DNA of 64,000 nucleotides, from positions 202,115,173 through 202,179,172 of the forward strand of contig CM030366.1 in assembly GCA_017893485.1 (NCBI GenBank), written 5' to 3'. Position 1 is the stretch's first letter, and every line of letters starts with the position of its first letter. A program made the position numbers and the translations under genes. This DNA comes from Hemerocallis citrina (lineage: Eukaryota > Streptophyta > Magnoliopsida > Asparagales > Asphodelaceae). Under the pieces are notes generated by a model. The model worked only from the letters and a program-made list of their open reading frames with translations. It did no database searches and was not told where the DNA came from. Below are positions 11,884 through 23,560 of this stretch, piece by piece.

Positions 11884-13916
11884 TCTTACAGGGATTATGA
11901 TCACCCTTTGCACTTGATACCAGGATTGGCACCCACGAATGTTAAACCATATAGATGCCCTCATTTTCAAAAAAATGAGACTGAGAATCAGGTTACAAAA
12001 ATGCTACAAGAGGGGATAATTAGACACAGTAGAGTCCCTTTTCATCCCCAGTGTTATTGGTAAAGAAGAAGGACGAGACATGGAGATTTTGTGTTGACTA
12101 TCGAGCTCTTAATTCCATCACTGTTGAAGACCAATTCCCTATTCCAACTGTTGATGAGCTCTTTGATGTGCTTCATGGTGCAAGTTTTTTCACAAAATTG
12201 GATCTTAGAGCCGAGTATCACCAAATTAGAGTTCTTGCGGAGGATGTGCAAAAAACAACATTTCGTACACATGATGATCACTATGAATTTCTTGTGATGC
12301 ATTATGGTCTTACAAATGCCCCATCTACATTCCAGGCTGCCATGAATTCTATATTCAAACCATATTTAAGAAAATTTGTTTTGGTTTTTTTTAATGACAT
12401 ACTGATATATAGTCCAGATTGGGATACTTATATGAGTCAGTTAGCCACTGTCCTGAGAGTGCTAGAGCATAATCTATTCTTTGTTAAGAAGAGCAAATGT
12501 GAGTTTGGAAAACAATCGTTGGAATACTTGGGACACATGATATCTGCTGGGGGTGTGCAAGCTTGTGCATCTAAAGTTGAAGCCATTAGAGATTGGCCAA
12601 CACCACAAAACATTAAGAAACTAAGGGGTTTTCTTGGGCTAGCAGGATACTATAAAAGATTCGTCAAAGGGTATGCATCTAAAGCAATGACACTAACCAA
12701 CATGTTGAAGAACGATTCATTCAAATGGAACTCAGAAGCAGAGATGGCATTTCCGTTGCTCAAACAAGCTCTGCAGTGCACTCCTATCTTAGCTATACCA
12801 GAATTTTCCAAACAGTTTATTATAGAAACAGATGTGTCTGGGAAGGGGATATGTGCAGTATTACAACAAGAGTCAAGAAGGGCACCCTATTGCATTTTTT
12901 TATAGCAAAACTATGTCCTTGAGAATGCAGTCAGCTTCGACATATGCAAGGGAGATGTATGCAGTCACTGAGTCTATTAAGAAGTGGAGACAATATTTAT
13001 TAGGAAGAGAGTTCATCATTCATACTGATCATCAAAGCCAAACCCAGAACAGCAGAAGTGGATTTGCAAATTGGCAGGGTCCAAATTTAGAATTGTGTAT
13101 AAGCTAGGGAAAATTAATTCAGTTGTAGACAGCTTATCTAGATTGCCTAGTGATCAACAGGGAAAGTTACTAGCAACAATTGCTAATACACAGCCTATGA
13201 TTTGCGATAAAATCAGAGAAGAACTTTAAAAAAACCATGAGTATGAACAAATTATACAGGAGCTCAGTTCAAAGCCAGCTTCAAGACCTTCACTGCTATT
13301 TAGGGATGAATTATTATTCACTAAAGGGAAAGTAATAGTACCTAAGAACCTGCGTGAGTTAGTAATGCAAGAATGACACTCCTCAGCTATTGGAGGGCAC
13401 TCAGGTACTGAAAAAACATTGGCCAGGTTGAAGTAGTCGTTCATTTGGGAAAATATGCACAAGGATGTGTATCAATTTGTGCAAGCATGTCTAGTATGTC
13501 AACAAACAAAATACAACACTACCAAACCTGGAAGACTACTACAACCACTCCCAATTCCTGACCAGGTGTGGGTCGACATCTCTTTGGATTTCATTACAAG
13601 GTTGTCTATGTCTCGAGGAAATCTACTATGTTGGTGGTTGTTGATCGCTTATCAAAGTACGCACATTTCATTGTTCTTATGCCCAGTTATACTACCTCTA
13701 AGGTAGTTGATTTGTTTGCAAGCCACATTATCAAGCTTCATGGGATACCAAGCTCAATAGTTTCTGATAGAGATCCCATTTTCCTCAATAATTTTTGGAA
13801 GGAGAGATGCAAAAATCAAGGCACTATATTGAAATTAAGCACTGCATACCACTTCCAAACCGATGGCCAAACTGAGGTAGTCAATAGGTGTGTTGAGCAA
13901 TACCTCAGAGCATTTA
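11884..13916 (+). pseudogene. Gypsy pol, first part: RT, RNase H, integrase core
   Basis: The reading starts inside the RT N-terminus (PYRCPHFQKNE) and runs through WRFCVDYRALN, FTKLDLRAEYHQIRV and FLGLAGYYKRF. The catalytic motif reads FFNDILIYS where the family has (Y/F)-x-D-D: the first Asp is Asn. RNase H follows (ETDVSGKG, HTDHQS), with a frameshift near 12890. The integrase zinc finger (GGHSGTEKT with CLVCQQTK) has two stops near 13375 and 13435. Its core shows [14 protein letters not shown] and [11 protein letters not shown], so the D, D, E residues are still visible. The frame is cut by the solo LTR at 13917 and continues at 25936. Confidence 0.88.
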
Positions 13917-14488
13917 TGCAACACTCCTCTATTTTATAGTTTCAAAACAATCGCGTGTATTTCTTTTATTGTGAGTAGATATTATTGTTATTGTTATTAT
14001 TATGCATAAATATGCAATTTTATTTTTTTATATATTCTTTAATTAATTAATTTATTTGGTGGAGGGAGTTTTTTGAAATTTATTATGAAAAAGAGAACTT
14101 GAAGGACTTAATAAAAATCTTTAATCAAACCTGGGGGTTTATAGATAATTTTCCATTTCCCCCTTCTTCCCTTTCCTTTTCTTTCCATCAGAATGCCATT
14201 TTCCCCCCTTACCTTTCGGCCGAAACCCAATTTTGACTAACCTAGAGTTTTGAAATTTCTCCATCAAGTCCATCCAATTCCTTAGGTTTCTTTGGGATTC
14301 TAGGCTAGTTTTGAATGCTCTGTCGTGTGGTGGCCTCAATTTGCTAAGAGTACTACTACAAGTTATGATAAAGTTTGTGTTTTATCTTTTGGATGTTATG
14401 TTTTTGGATTCTTTTCATAAAAATCGATGTAGGCTAATAGTTAGAGCTCATAGAAAATGCTAGGTGCGATAGATTTTGCTTCTCATGG

Positions 14489-15065
14489 TGATATGGCTAA
14501 AAATGGGATTAAATAGGAACCGTTCAAAGTGGGCACGAGTCTTAAAGTCGTAGGGGAAAGATGGTAATTTCACTTACAGACGGGTCCGAATTGGGAATCA
14601 GGTCTCTCCTCTCGGACCTGCCAACCCTTGAACGGATCTGTTCAGCTAAGAACGGGTCCAAACCCATTAAGGACCAGTTCAAATAGGATATGAGGAGATC
14701 CTAGTTCGTCCTTATCCGCTGGAGGTGGTTACAACCACTTCCATCCAGTCACTCCGGAAAGTAGGGATTCGTTCTTATCCCGAAACAGATCCCATGATGG
14801 CTATAAATACCCCCCTACCTCCAACTACCACAGGTGATCACTCTTTGTGCACTTGAGCACTTTCTTATTACTTTTTCTGGTATTGACAAGAGCGTCAGAG
14901 GGTTCGTCGCCGGGATCCATCCCGGGGTTTCGAACGTTTGTACAGGTACGCGGAACACCAAGGAGTCAACTTGTCAACAAGGAAGAAGTGAGATCCAGCA
15001 TGTTCGAGTTCCTTGCGAACCCACAAATTCTATTTATTGCCCCCACACCGAATCCAGCAGCAACA
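14489..15065 (+). mobile_element. Solo LTR of Tat/Athila-like type (577 bp)
   Basis: Begins TGATATGGC and ends GCAGCAACA, with perfect CATGG duplications at 14484-14488 and 15066-15070. A TATA box (GGCTATAAATACC) lies at about 14800. The TTGACAAGAGCGTCAGAGGG stretch near 14885 resembles the conserved TTGAGCGTCGGAG block in R-U5 of Tat/Athila elements. It is absent from the sister family 2 LTR, as expected for a nested insertion. There is no coding content. Confidence 0.6.
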
Positions 15066-16419
15066 CATGGCATGAGGGTAGATTTCCAAATTCGACATAA
15101 CCACGAGTTTGGGGTTTTCCAAAATAGGATGGGAAATTCAATTCTAATTGCCTTAGAATTTGTATTGGTGGTTGTAAAATATTGTGAGATGATTAATATG
15201 AATTTAGGATAATTTTTATAGGCTTAGAACTCAATTAAAACAATTGGGAATGTGCAGACATATTATGCACGCCGAGTGTTCGATGAAATGCCCGGGCAAA
15301 ACTGAGATGAGAATTTGTTAGGGGTGATGATGTAATTCATGTTTAATAATATTGTTCAACCCTAATTTGAGAAATTAGAAGAATTGGATGGGAGAAACTT
15401 TGAGAATCAAGGTTTTTCCTAATAGGAATCCTTCGATTGATAAGTGCAATTTTGAACTGGGATTCAAATTTGAGATTTAATAATTTGGCACGCTTACACA
15501 CGTTATTTATAACGTGTGGGTGAAGACGGATTTGAATTTGGAAGTAGATAGCTTGCGTTTTGAGTGTTTGGCTAAAAAGTTCTATAATTTTTCGTATAGG
15601 TATGAAAAAGTGAATTTTGATTGGCTACCGGGCGGATGTGGGACATCGTTTACTCGATTCGTCAGGTGTGTATGATGCATCTACATATTCTCTATGTTGT
15701 GGTCAAGTTTCGTGGTGTTCCGATTTATATATTGAAGAAGTTATGGCTAATTTTGAGTTTGAAGGAAAAAAACGGATTTTTAAAGGGCCAAAAATTGGTT
15801 TTCGTGAAATTTGGGAAAAATATTTTGAGTATATAAAATGTGAATTATAGGAGGGTGATGTAAGCACAAAAATCGGTAGATTATGCGGTTTATGCACTTT
15901 TTATATCTCATGCATGTTTCGTGCATGTTTTTGGGCATATAAGCCCTTATAGGTGATTTTCAGAACATGGAGCATGGTGTATGGGCTAGCATAATATAAT
16001 GGGATGTTATAATGCTTAAATAGATGAAATAAGTGATTTTTGATTTTTGATTTTTGGATTCTGTGTATGTGTGGTGCATATTTGTGATATATATGGGTGA
16101 TAACGAGTTGTGATATGATAATCGATGAAATTAATGAGTGAGTATGATCTCTTTTATTTCAATGTATATGATGAGCTATGAAAATTTTAAATTAAGGTTG
16201 TCGTGTGTGATGTGTAAGGTGTATGGAGTAAAGAAATTCATATGTATGATATGGAATAAATTATGTATATATGCTATAGGGTTGCAAGATTTAAATTTGA
16301 GGAGTGACACTGATATGGATATATGTACGTGTATGCATCTAATGTGATGAGATGAAAAGCATGATGTGCGTGTGCTGCGTGATCATGTGATGTGTTAAGA
16401 CAATGGAATTATTGGCAAG

Positions 16420-16422
<3 letters not shown>

Positions 16423-16494
<72 letters not shown>
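16423..16494. repeat. (TA)n microsatellite
   Basis: About 36 TA units within the family 2 solo LTR. Confidence 0.95.
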
Positions 16495-16495
<1 letters not shown>

Positions 16496-16861
16496 CGTGA
16501 TGCGATAATGTGATGTGATAATATGATGAAATGAATGGTATGGTGTAGTGTGATATGCGGGTAACACATTGGAAAAATTTTATGTGATAATGTGATGTGA
16601 AATTAGCCTAATGTGTGTGTGTGATGTGTGGGTGGTAAATGAGAATTTTATATGATAATCGATGAGATTAATGGCTTGTGTATGCTTATGAATTTATTGG
16701 AGTTATATCCATTTATGTTATCTTATAAAGGAGACATATTTATATATGGTGATACATGAGAATTTTATTGGTATATGCATATTATGTGATAAAAGATAAG
16801 GTGAATAACATGGTGTATGTCGGTTATGTGATATATATATTGAGATAAAATAATGAGATGC

Positions 16862-17260
16862 TATTTGATGCGTAAAACCTATATGGCAACGATGTGATGT
16901 GTATTTGATGTGTAAGACCTATATGGCAGCGATGTTATGTATATTTGATGCGTAAAACCTCTATGGCAGCGATGTGTATTTGATGCGTAAGACCTATATG
17001 ACAGCGATGTGATGTGTATTTGCTGTGTAAGACATATATGGCAGTGATGTGTATTTGATGCGTAAGACCTATATGACAGCGATGTGACGTGTATTTGATG
17101 CATAAGACCTATATGGCAGCGATGTGATGTGTATTTGATGCGTAAGACCTATATGACAGCGATGTGATGTGTATTTGATGCATAAGACCTGTATGGCAGC
17201 GATGTGTATATGATGCGTAAGACCTGTATGGCAGCGATGTGATGTGTAAGACCCTTGGTG
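16862..17260. repeat. Tandem repeat, 35-40 bp unit, about 10 copies
   Basis: Direct copies of a unit such as GATGCGTAAGACCTATATGG followed by CAGCGATGTGATGTGTATTT, alternating between 40-bp and 35-bp forms (a GATGT duplicate is present or absent). Copies differ by a few substitutions and abut each other with no spacers. It is located inside the family 2 LTR just before the CACTGGTCGACAAA block. Confidence 0.9.
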
Positions 17261-17777
17261 GGCAGCGATCTGTGTTTTAACTGAGCTATCAGCTTCAGTT
17301 TGTTGATGATGTGGGCACTGGTCGACAAATTAATAAAATGAGTGAATGTGAATTGAAAATGAGAAAGTAAAGAAAGTATATGATGTGAAATGTGAATGAA
17401 AAAGAAAATAAAATGTTTAATGTGGAGTGGAAATGAGAAAGTAAAGCAAGTGTATGAATCAGAATGAATATGAAAAGTACAAGAAACTGTGTATATGCAT
17501 GAAGAGGTACATTAAAGAAAATGAGTTATGAGTATGTAAATGGAAATGAATGGTAAATGAAGTATGTCGTTGAATGAGAATGAAAAGAGAAGAATTTGTA
17601 TTATGTAAATGAGTATGAAAAGTGAAGGAATGATGTATATGAACTAATATGAATAAATTGAAGAAATTGCGGTATGGAAATAAATATGAGTGTGAAACAT
17701 GAAGTAACGTGTATTATGTGATGAATATGTGAATGGTTATAAAATAAAGCATATGATATGATATATGATAATATAAC

Positions 17778-19537
17778 TGATGTGTCTAATTTTTAAACAA
17801 ATATTTGTACTCATTTACCTATTAAAATTGCTTGTATTCGTCTATATTGTGTTTAATTCGTCTTATTTCCATAACATTTCAAGTAATTAATTATTTTTGA
17901 AGAAATAAGATTTTTGATGCAAAAAGTGAAGATTTTTGGTAAAAATCAACAAACAAAACAAACTTAATGATTTATTTATTTTTGTTGATTTGTTGAATTT
18001 AAATTATATATTTTTGTCGTGAGAAATGAAAGATATAAATTTTAATTTGCCAGTTGAAATGAAAATGCAATAAACAATTGTAAAGGAGGTTTAAATGAGC
18101 TAATATGATTTTTAGTTAGTTTAACTAATTTTAAACTAATTAATTTTTATTTTTAAACCCTAATTTCTGATTTTATTTTGTGTATGCAGCACGTGTTTTC
18201 AAGAAAAGAAAAGAGAAGAAAAAGAAGAAAGAAATAAAGAGCAAATCATGGAAGAAAATAAATAAGTGAAAAAAGGAGATTTTTCTGCAAAAAGTAAACC
18301 CTAATTCTCCTTCCCGTTTGTCTATAAATACACACCAGGCATGCACATCAACTTCAAGAGGTGACGGCTACTCAATAATAAACAAAATAAATTATAAATT
18401 TATATACAGAGCAGAGCTCTTTGCTCTCTCTCTGTTCTGTTGGACTTCACGTAGGGGCAGCGGGACCCACGCGACGAAAACAACAGAGAGGCGTGACGGG
18501 ACGTGCGACAGAGCAGTGAGTCAGCACTGCTGACGTGGCGGAGGGTCCCACGTGAAGGAGACGAGACTGAAACCAGGCGACGTGACCGGGTGCTGACCTG
18601 GCACACTACAGGCGCTGACAGGCGGGACCCACCCCGTGCTGACATGCTTCGACCTGACGTGACAGCAGCTGACGTGATCTGGCGGCGCGGTTGTTGAGAC
18701 AGAGACAGAGGAGAGAGAACGACTTGGGCTCGGTTTTCTAGGAGTTCGGTTTGCAATATTTTTTATATCTTTTTGTATCTCTTTTCTCTCTCCAATTTTT
18801 ATTATGCAATCCCAAAAAAATTTTGTTAGTTGCAAATTGAGTATGAACTAAATTTAATTTTTTTTAGGGCTTTGATGTAGCCTAGTTTTGAGAACACTAT
18901 TTTTAATTCCATATTATTATTCTATTTTTCCATGGTTGTGTGTTGATTTTTATTCTTAATGCATACAATTGGTGGATAGAGATTTGTATGATCTTTTAAA
19001 TCATGAAGAGACCGAACTGGTATTTTGTGGTTAATAAAAATTAAACACCATTATAGGAGCGAACTACTGTTAATGTGACCGTTAAGAAATCCATAGATCT
19101 TAATGAATTTTCAATTGATAATTTGTGAATGAACTAAGACAAATAATTAGTTGATAATAATTTTGATATTGCTCGAGAGAGAATATTGAATAATTTTCGG
19201 GATTTTGGTCTACAGTTTGGAAAAATAATATTTTTATTTATATGGAGTTATAAATTGTGTGTAATAAATTAGGTGAAGTCAAAAGCCGTAGAATTAATTT
19301 TGCCATTTACAAATTACAAGAATTTCACAACCCGCTCCCTCTTCATTAATTTAGTTAGTTTTTCTTAGATTAAATTAATTTAGTTGCTTTATTTTATTAA
19401 TTTCAATTTTTCCAAATAGTGATTCATCTAGTAAATTCGGTACTCAATAAAATAATTAGTCTCTGTGGGTTCCACACTCTATTCACTAAAACTATACTAC
19501 TTGTTGCGATTTTGTACACTTGCAAATATTCACATCA
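17778..19537 (+). mobile_element. Solo LTR nested in family 2 LTR (1.76 kb)
   Basis: The ends are a perfect 7-bp inverted pair, TGATGTG and CACATCA, flanked by perfect ATAAC duplications (17773-17777 and 19538-19542). A TATA box (CTATAAATACA) lies near 18322, followed by a GC-rich leader at 18420-18700. The 3' end has CTCTGTGGGTTCCACACTC and TTGTACACTTGCAAA, resembling the U5 end of Tat/Athila LTRs. The short open frames across the GC-rich part on both strands match nothing recognisable and are not called genes. Confidence 0.8.
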
Positions 19538-19626
19538 ATAACCCAAGTTACCAACTTAGGGTGATGTGAGATATATGATATGATATTCGATATAGTACAA
19601 CCCAAGTTATCGGATTGGGGGTGCAG

Positions 19627-19628
<2 letters not shown>

Positions 19629-19671
<43 letters not shown>
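19629..19671. repeat. (TA)n microsatellite
   Basis: About 21 TA units next to the fold-back MITE. Confidence 0.95.
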
Positions 19672-19674
<3 letters not shown>

Positions 19675-19802
19675 AATGCTCAGTTGAATACGCAAATGTC
19701 TGTGAAAACGTGGAAAACCACCTAGGCCGTTGTTGGAAAACAACGGCCTAGGTTGTTTTCACGGGTTTTCACAACATTTGCGTTTTCAACTGAGCATTTC
19801 CC

Positions 19803-19803
<1 letters not shown>
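19671..19803. mobile_element. Fold-back MITE (about 133 bp)
   Basis: Almost entirely one inverted repeat. The left arm starts AGAAAATGCTCAGTTGAA, the right arm ends TTCAACTGAGCATTTCCCT, and the arms meet at a 5-base loop (gaaaa) near 19737 with the inner stem CTAGGCCGTTGTTG. It lies in a TA/TG repeat, so the target was probably TA. The superfamily is undecided: mariner-like by the TA target, but the termini are not of the standard Stowaway type. Confidence 0.75.

Positions 19804-19805
<2 letters not shown>

Positions 19806-19849
<44 letters not shown>
19806..19849. repeat. (TG)n microsatellite
   Basis: About 22 TG units followed by a short TA run, directly right of the fold-back MITE. Confidence 0.95.
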
Positions 19850-19859
<10 letters not shown>

Positions 19860-20011
19860 GATGTGAAGTATGATAATATAATCCAAGTTATCAACCTGGG
19901 AATGTGACATTATGTATGGAATAGAATAAAAGACTGAATCGTGATATTAAAATTAAAGAATAGTATGATTATGGATACTAAGATTAGTATAGGATATGAT
20001 ACAAGTATGGT

Positions 20012-20858
20012 CATTAGAACTTGAATTTCGTAAAATAGAATATTTCTAATAATCTTTGTGAAGAAGTACAGTTACAGGAATAAAAAGCAAACCAGACAAT
20101 TCGATACAGAGTCGAGATGAAAATATCTGTCTTTAAAGCAAAATTCGCCCCGTAGTATGACAGTTATTGACGAACTGCCTCCAGGATGCAACTGTATTAC
20201 CTTCTCTGAAGAGCAGCACCCTGGCTTCAGAGACACTAGCGAACCAAGTAGCTGTGTTGCACTCTCAGACTCAGACTCAGTGGAAGAAGAAGAAGAAGGA
20301 GATTGTAAAATTCAAAATTTGTGAAAATTGACAGACAAAAGTGTCTGAACTTATAGAAGACCAGAAGCGTAAGAGATTGATCCATTACTCTATAACAGCA
20401 GAGTAATGGCATAAAAGCGTAACTGATGGATCCATTATTCTGCTATTAAACCGAACCGAACCGAACCGCGCCGAGCCGAGGCAGAAGCCGGGGCCGGGCT
20501 GGGCCCCCGCGCGCACGTGTGTGTTTGTAACTTTGGCTAGGTCCTCTCTCCACTACACGTTAGTGGTAACCACAGGGCTACGCCCTTTAGTCCATTTTTT
20601 TAGCTTATATACTAAAGAAATCTTTCTCAACTTTCGATGTGGGACTATCCATTTTCTCCAAATTTCCAAGTTAGTACATTTCGAGTACCCAACTTTGGAC
20701 TAACATTTCTCATTCTTACAGAATCCATTTTTTGCAAACAAGTACATTAAGGAATAGTACTCGACGAGAGGAACACAATCCAATCACTTTCCGGCGCCGC
20801 CGATGGCCGGAGCCCACTGGAATCAGGCCCGAAAAATATGCCAAAAATATTTCCAACA
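20012..20858 (-). repeat. 3' LTR of copia B
   Basis: 847 bp, closely similar to 23561-24477 but missing about 70 bp near 20440. On the minus strand it carries GTCCCACATCG at 20645-20635 and TATATAA at 20611-20605. Confidence 0.9.
20605..20645 (-). promoter_or_regulatory. USE-like and TATA elements in the copia B LTR
   Basis: On the minus strand, GTCCCACATCG matches the plant snRNA upstream sequence element (RTCCCACATCG). A TATATAA follows 23 bases later. The same pair with the same spacing is in the other LTR (24263-24223, ATCCCACATCG). It is the probable LTR promoter; a link to snRNA transcription factors is inference. Confidence 0.5.
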
Positions 20859-20870
20859 GTCCCCCACATG
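20859..20870 (-). other. Copia B polypurine tract
   Basis: The minus strand reads CATGTGGGGGAC immediately before the 3' LTR start TGTTGG. This is the usual copia plus-strand priming site and fixes the orientation of the element. Confidence 0.8.
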
Positions 20871-21439
20871 AATGAAAATTACCAGACTATGCAATCCAGA
20901 CACGACAGAAAATACTCTAAGAGTACAATAAAAAAATCACTGCATCAGGAATGGTAGTAATTTTTCAACTTTGAACCACCCCTAGTGCCTAGCCATTGGA
21001 TTCACTTGACCAGGTAGTGAATATGATATCTTGAACTACCCGGGTTTTGATGTGAACCTAGACAATAACTATCACACAGTTTCAACTCCTCACAGGACTA
21101 GGTTATCTTGTTATGTTCTTATTGGCCTTGAACAACCCTGGTTAATCGTGAGTGAACTTGGAGAATGTAGCCTCTCTTCATTCTCCTATAAACGGCCCCA
21201 ATTCACATTCACAACGTGATTGCCCATAAATAGTATCCTGCCATACCCCACTTTTATTTCAAAGCTATGGAAATCATTAAAAGTCAAGCTTATCCTAACC
21301 CCTTGCAGGTAGCACTATTTATCATCCTAAGAATGGGTACGAGATTTTAATCTTTCGGTGCTCACGTCGATTCAACAAGATTTAGTAGTCCCCTTGAACT
21401 TGGATCTTGGGATCTCCAGTCACCTAGGTAGGGTTTCCA

Positions 21440-22035
21440 TCAAGTATCCTCTTTCGTCATAGGCTTTAAACCCATTCCTCTTGATGATCTCACAACTTGC
21501 TCACGTGACAAACCTTTAGTAAATGGATCCGCTAGGTTGTCGGCCGATTTTATATACTCTATAGATATAGTAGTCTGGTGAACTATTCCATGTTCAAAAC
21601 ATAACATATTAAACGGTACATCATATTCCCCTCCTCTATCACTCCTAACAATTTTCATCGTTTTTTCAAGTTGATTCTCAACCTCATGCTTATCTTCCTT
21701 GAATTTATCCAAGGCCTCATTTTTTCTATGTAACAGTTATACATAGCACTATTTTGTGCAATCGTCTATGAACGTCACAAAATATTTTTTACCGCCTCTG
21801 GTCTGCACGAATTTTAAATTACACAGATCCGTGAGAATTAAACCTAGAGTTTCAGAACAGGATGAAGTTTTAGTGAGTTTGGCCTCGTGCAAACTGCATA
21901 TTTGTTGCAGTTGTCTACCTTAAATTTTGGTAGTAAATTTATGTTAATTAATCTACGCAGAGAATTGAAATTAATATGGCCTAGTTTTTCATGCCAAACA
22001 AAAGAAAGCTCAACAACATAAGCAACAAGATTCAT
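21440..22035 (-). pseudogene. Copia B integrase fragment fused to RNase H tail
   Basis: Minus strand: the block FVWHEKLGHINFNSLRRL near 22000 is the integrase zinc-binding (GAG-pre-integrase) region. From 21712 one frame runs through KIVRSDRGGEYDVPF (integrase core) and then passes directly to SIEYIKSADNLADPFTKGLS, the C-terminal end of RNase H, ending at 21440. The intervening part of integrase and all of RT are gone without breaking the frame. This is a clean internal deletion of roughly 1.5 kb judged against the family's usual length. It is not functional. Confidence 0.85.
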
Positions 22036-22085
22036 TTCATTAATTTTGGAAACAACAGGAACAACATATTTTGGGATGACTGTAA

Positions 22086-22418
22086 TTACATTGAATTTGA
22101 ACAGTCCATCCTTAACATACCCTTTCTCAAGTACACCCCATTCTTTGAAATTACAAAATTCTCAGAAGCAAGCACAACCTTAAATCCATTCTTGCTCAGC
22201 AAAGATCCCGAGACCAGGTTCTTACGAATATCCGGAACGTGCAACACATTGGTTAGTGTTAGTTCCTTGCCAAAAGTCATCTTCAGCACTATCTTCCATG
22301 TTTTTTCAGTCTTGGAGGTGGAAGAATTCCCTATGAACAACTGTTCAGTTTTTGCATTTCTAGTATAAAGTGAACATATCCTTGTTCGAGCAGATGTGCT
22401 TGGTGGCTCCAGTATCAT
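22086..22418 (-). pseudogene. Copia B protease region fragment
   Basis: The minus-strand frame contains the block after the aspartic protease active site. ELTLTNVLHVPDIRKNLVSG is the conserved start of the GAG-pre-integrase segment. The region just upstream (about 22430) has the degenerate protease site, where the DTGA motif is damaged. In copia elements this protease cleaves the Gag-Pol polyprotein. It is disrupted by stops between 22418 and 22508. Confidence 0.75.
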
Positions 22419-22507
22419 ACCACCACTTACGAGGATTGCTCCCCACTATATTGACCTCTGATACAATAACACATAGGTCCAAGTCAGAGAGGCCAATGGA
22501 CAGGTTC

Positions 22508-23431
22508 TCAGGCTATGTGCGCATGGACTTTCTCATTCTCTTTCGCCTTTCCAGATCCAGTGCGGATGTCATCCTTGCTGCGACATTCAGATATCTTATG
22601 CCCAAGCCTACCACACTTGTGGCATTTTCCAGCCAATCTCTTTGCAACAGGTTTCTTGTTCGAGCCCTGTGGCAAGAACTTTCTCTTTTTGCCCTTCAGT
22701 TCGTGCTCCACCATGTTGGCTTTTTCTATGGACTGAATTCTATAGGACTTGTCAGCCTTACAATTGTCCTCTTCAATCCGCAACCTAACAATCAAGTCCT
22801 CAAGAGACATTTCATTTCGCTTATGCTTGAAGTAGTTCTTGAAGTCCTTCCATCCAGGTGGAAGCTTCTCAATGAACGCTGCAACCTGCAATGGTTCACA
22901 CAACGTCATGTTCTCTGCAAAAATTTCGTGCATTATCACTTGTAGCTCCTGAATTTGACTCACAACAGTCTTGGAGTCAACCATCTTGTAGTTCAGAAAT
23001 TTGCCAATCACAAACTTCTTGGAGCCAGCATCTTCCGTTTTGTACTTCTTCTCCAAAGACCTCCACAGAAATTTGGATGTCTTGAAGACACAATACACAT
23101 TGTAGAGCGGGTCTACCAAACCGTTCGAGATGTAATTTCTGCATAGATAATCACCTTGAGTCCATGCATCAACAGCAGCAACAGAGTGTGCATCCGTAGG
23201 TGCCAACGTAGGGGCAGTTTCAGTCAGAAACCTTTCCAGCTTCAAGGTGGTCAGGTAGAACTGCATCTTTCCTTGCCACTTCTTGAATTCAGTTCCATTG
23301 AACTTTTCTGGTTTTTCTCCGACAGTTATATGTGTCGGCAGAACAACTGTTTGTGCCGCAATTGGTTGTGTAGTCACATTCTGTGTCACGGGATTTTGTC
23401 CACTGACATTCTCACATTATTTGTTCTCCAT
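22508..23431 (-). pseudogene. Copia B gag
   Basis: The likely start is the ATG at 23431, but a stop (TAA) comes as the fifth codon; the frame is open again from 23389 to 22508, 293 codons. It contains the UBN2/retrotransposon gag fold with EKFNGTEFKKWQGKMQFYL, YLCRNYISNGL and MSLEDLIVRLRIEEDN. A CCHC zinc knuckle (CHKCGRLGHKISEC) lies near the C-terminus. This is the best-preserved retrotransposon frame in the window. Gag forms the particle and binds RNA. A frame break separates it from the protease. Only one early stop blocks it, so the copy is probably not ancient. Confidence 0.85.
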
Positions 23432-23560
23432 TTTCTTTCTGAAACAGTTAAAAAATCAACTATTAGAAAATTGGACCTTTTTTTCCCGAATTGATAAACA
23501 ACACCTGTAAAGTCTTCACAAAAACTGTTAGAAATAGAGGAAATTTTTTTTCTTTAAGAT

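Noticed and set aside
12054..12302. Minus-strand frame under the gypsy RT
   Set aside because: The opposite strand encodes a well-supported RT domain; this is its shadow.
16862..17260. Regular repeats resembling a CRISPR array
   Set aside because: The units abut directly with no unique spacers, no cas genes exist and the genome is a plant's; it is an ordinary tandem repeat in an LTR.
18318..18835. GC-rich open frames on both strands
   Set aside because: They lie in the leader region of a solo LTR, show no domain and overlap each other on both strands.
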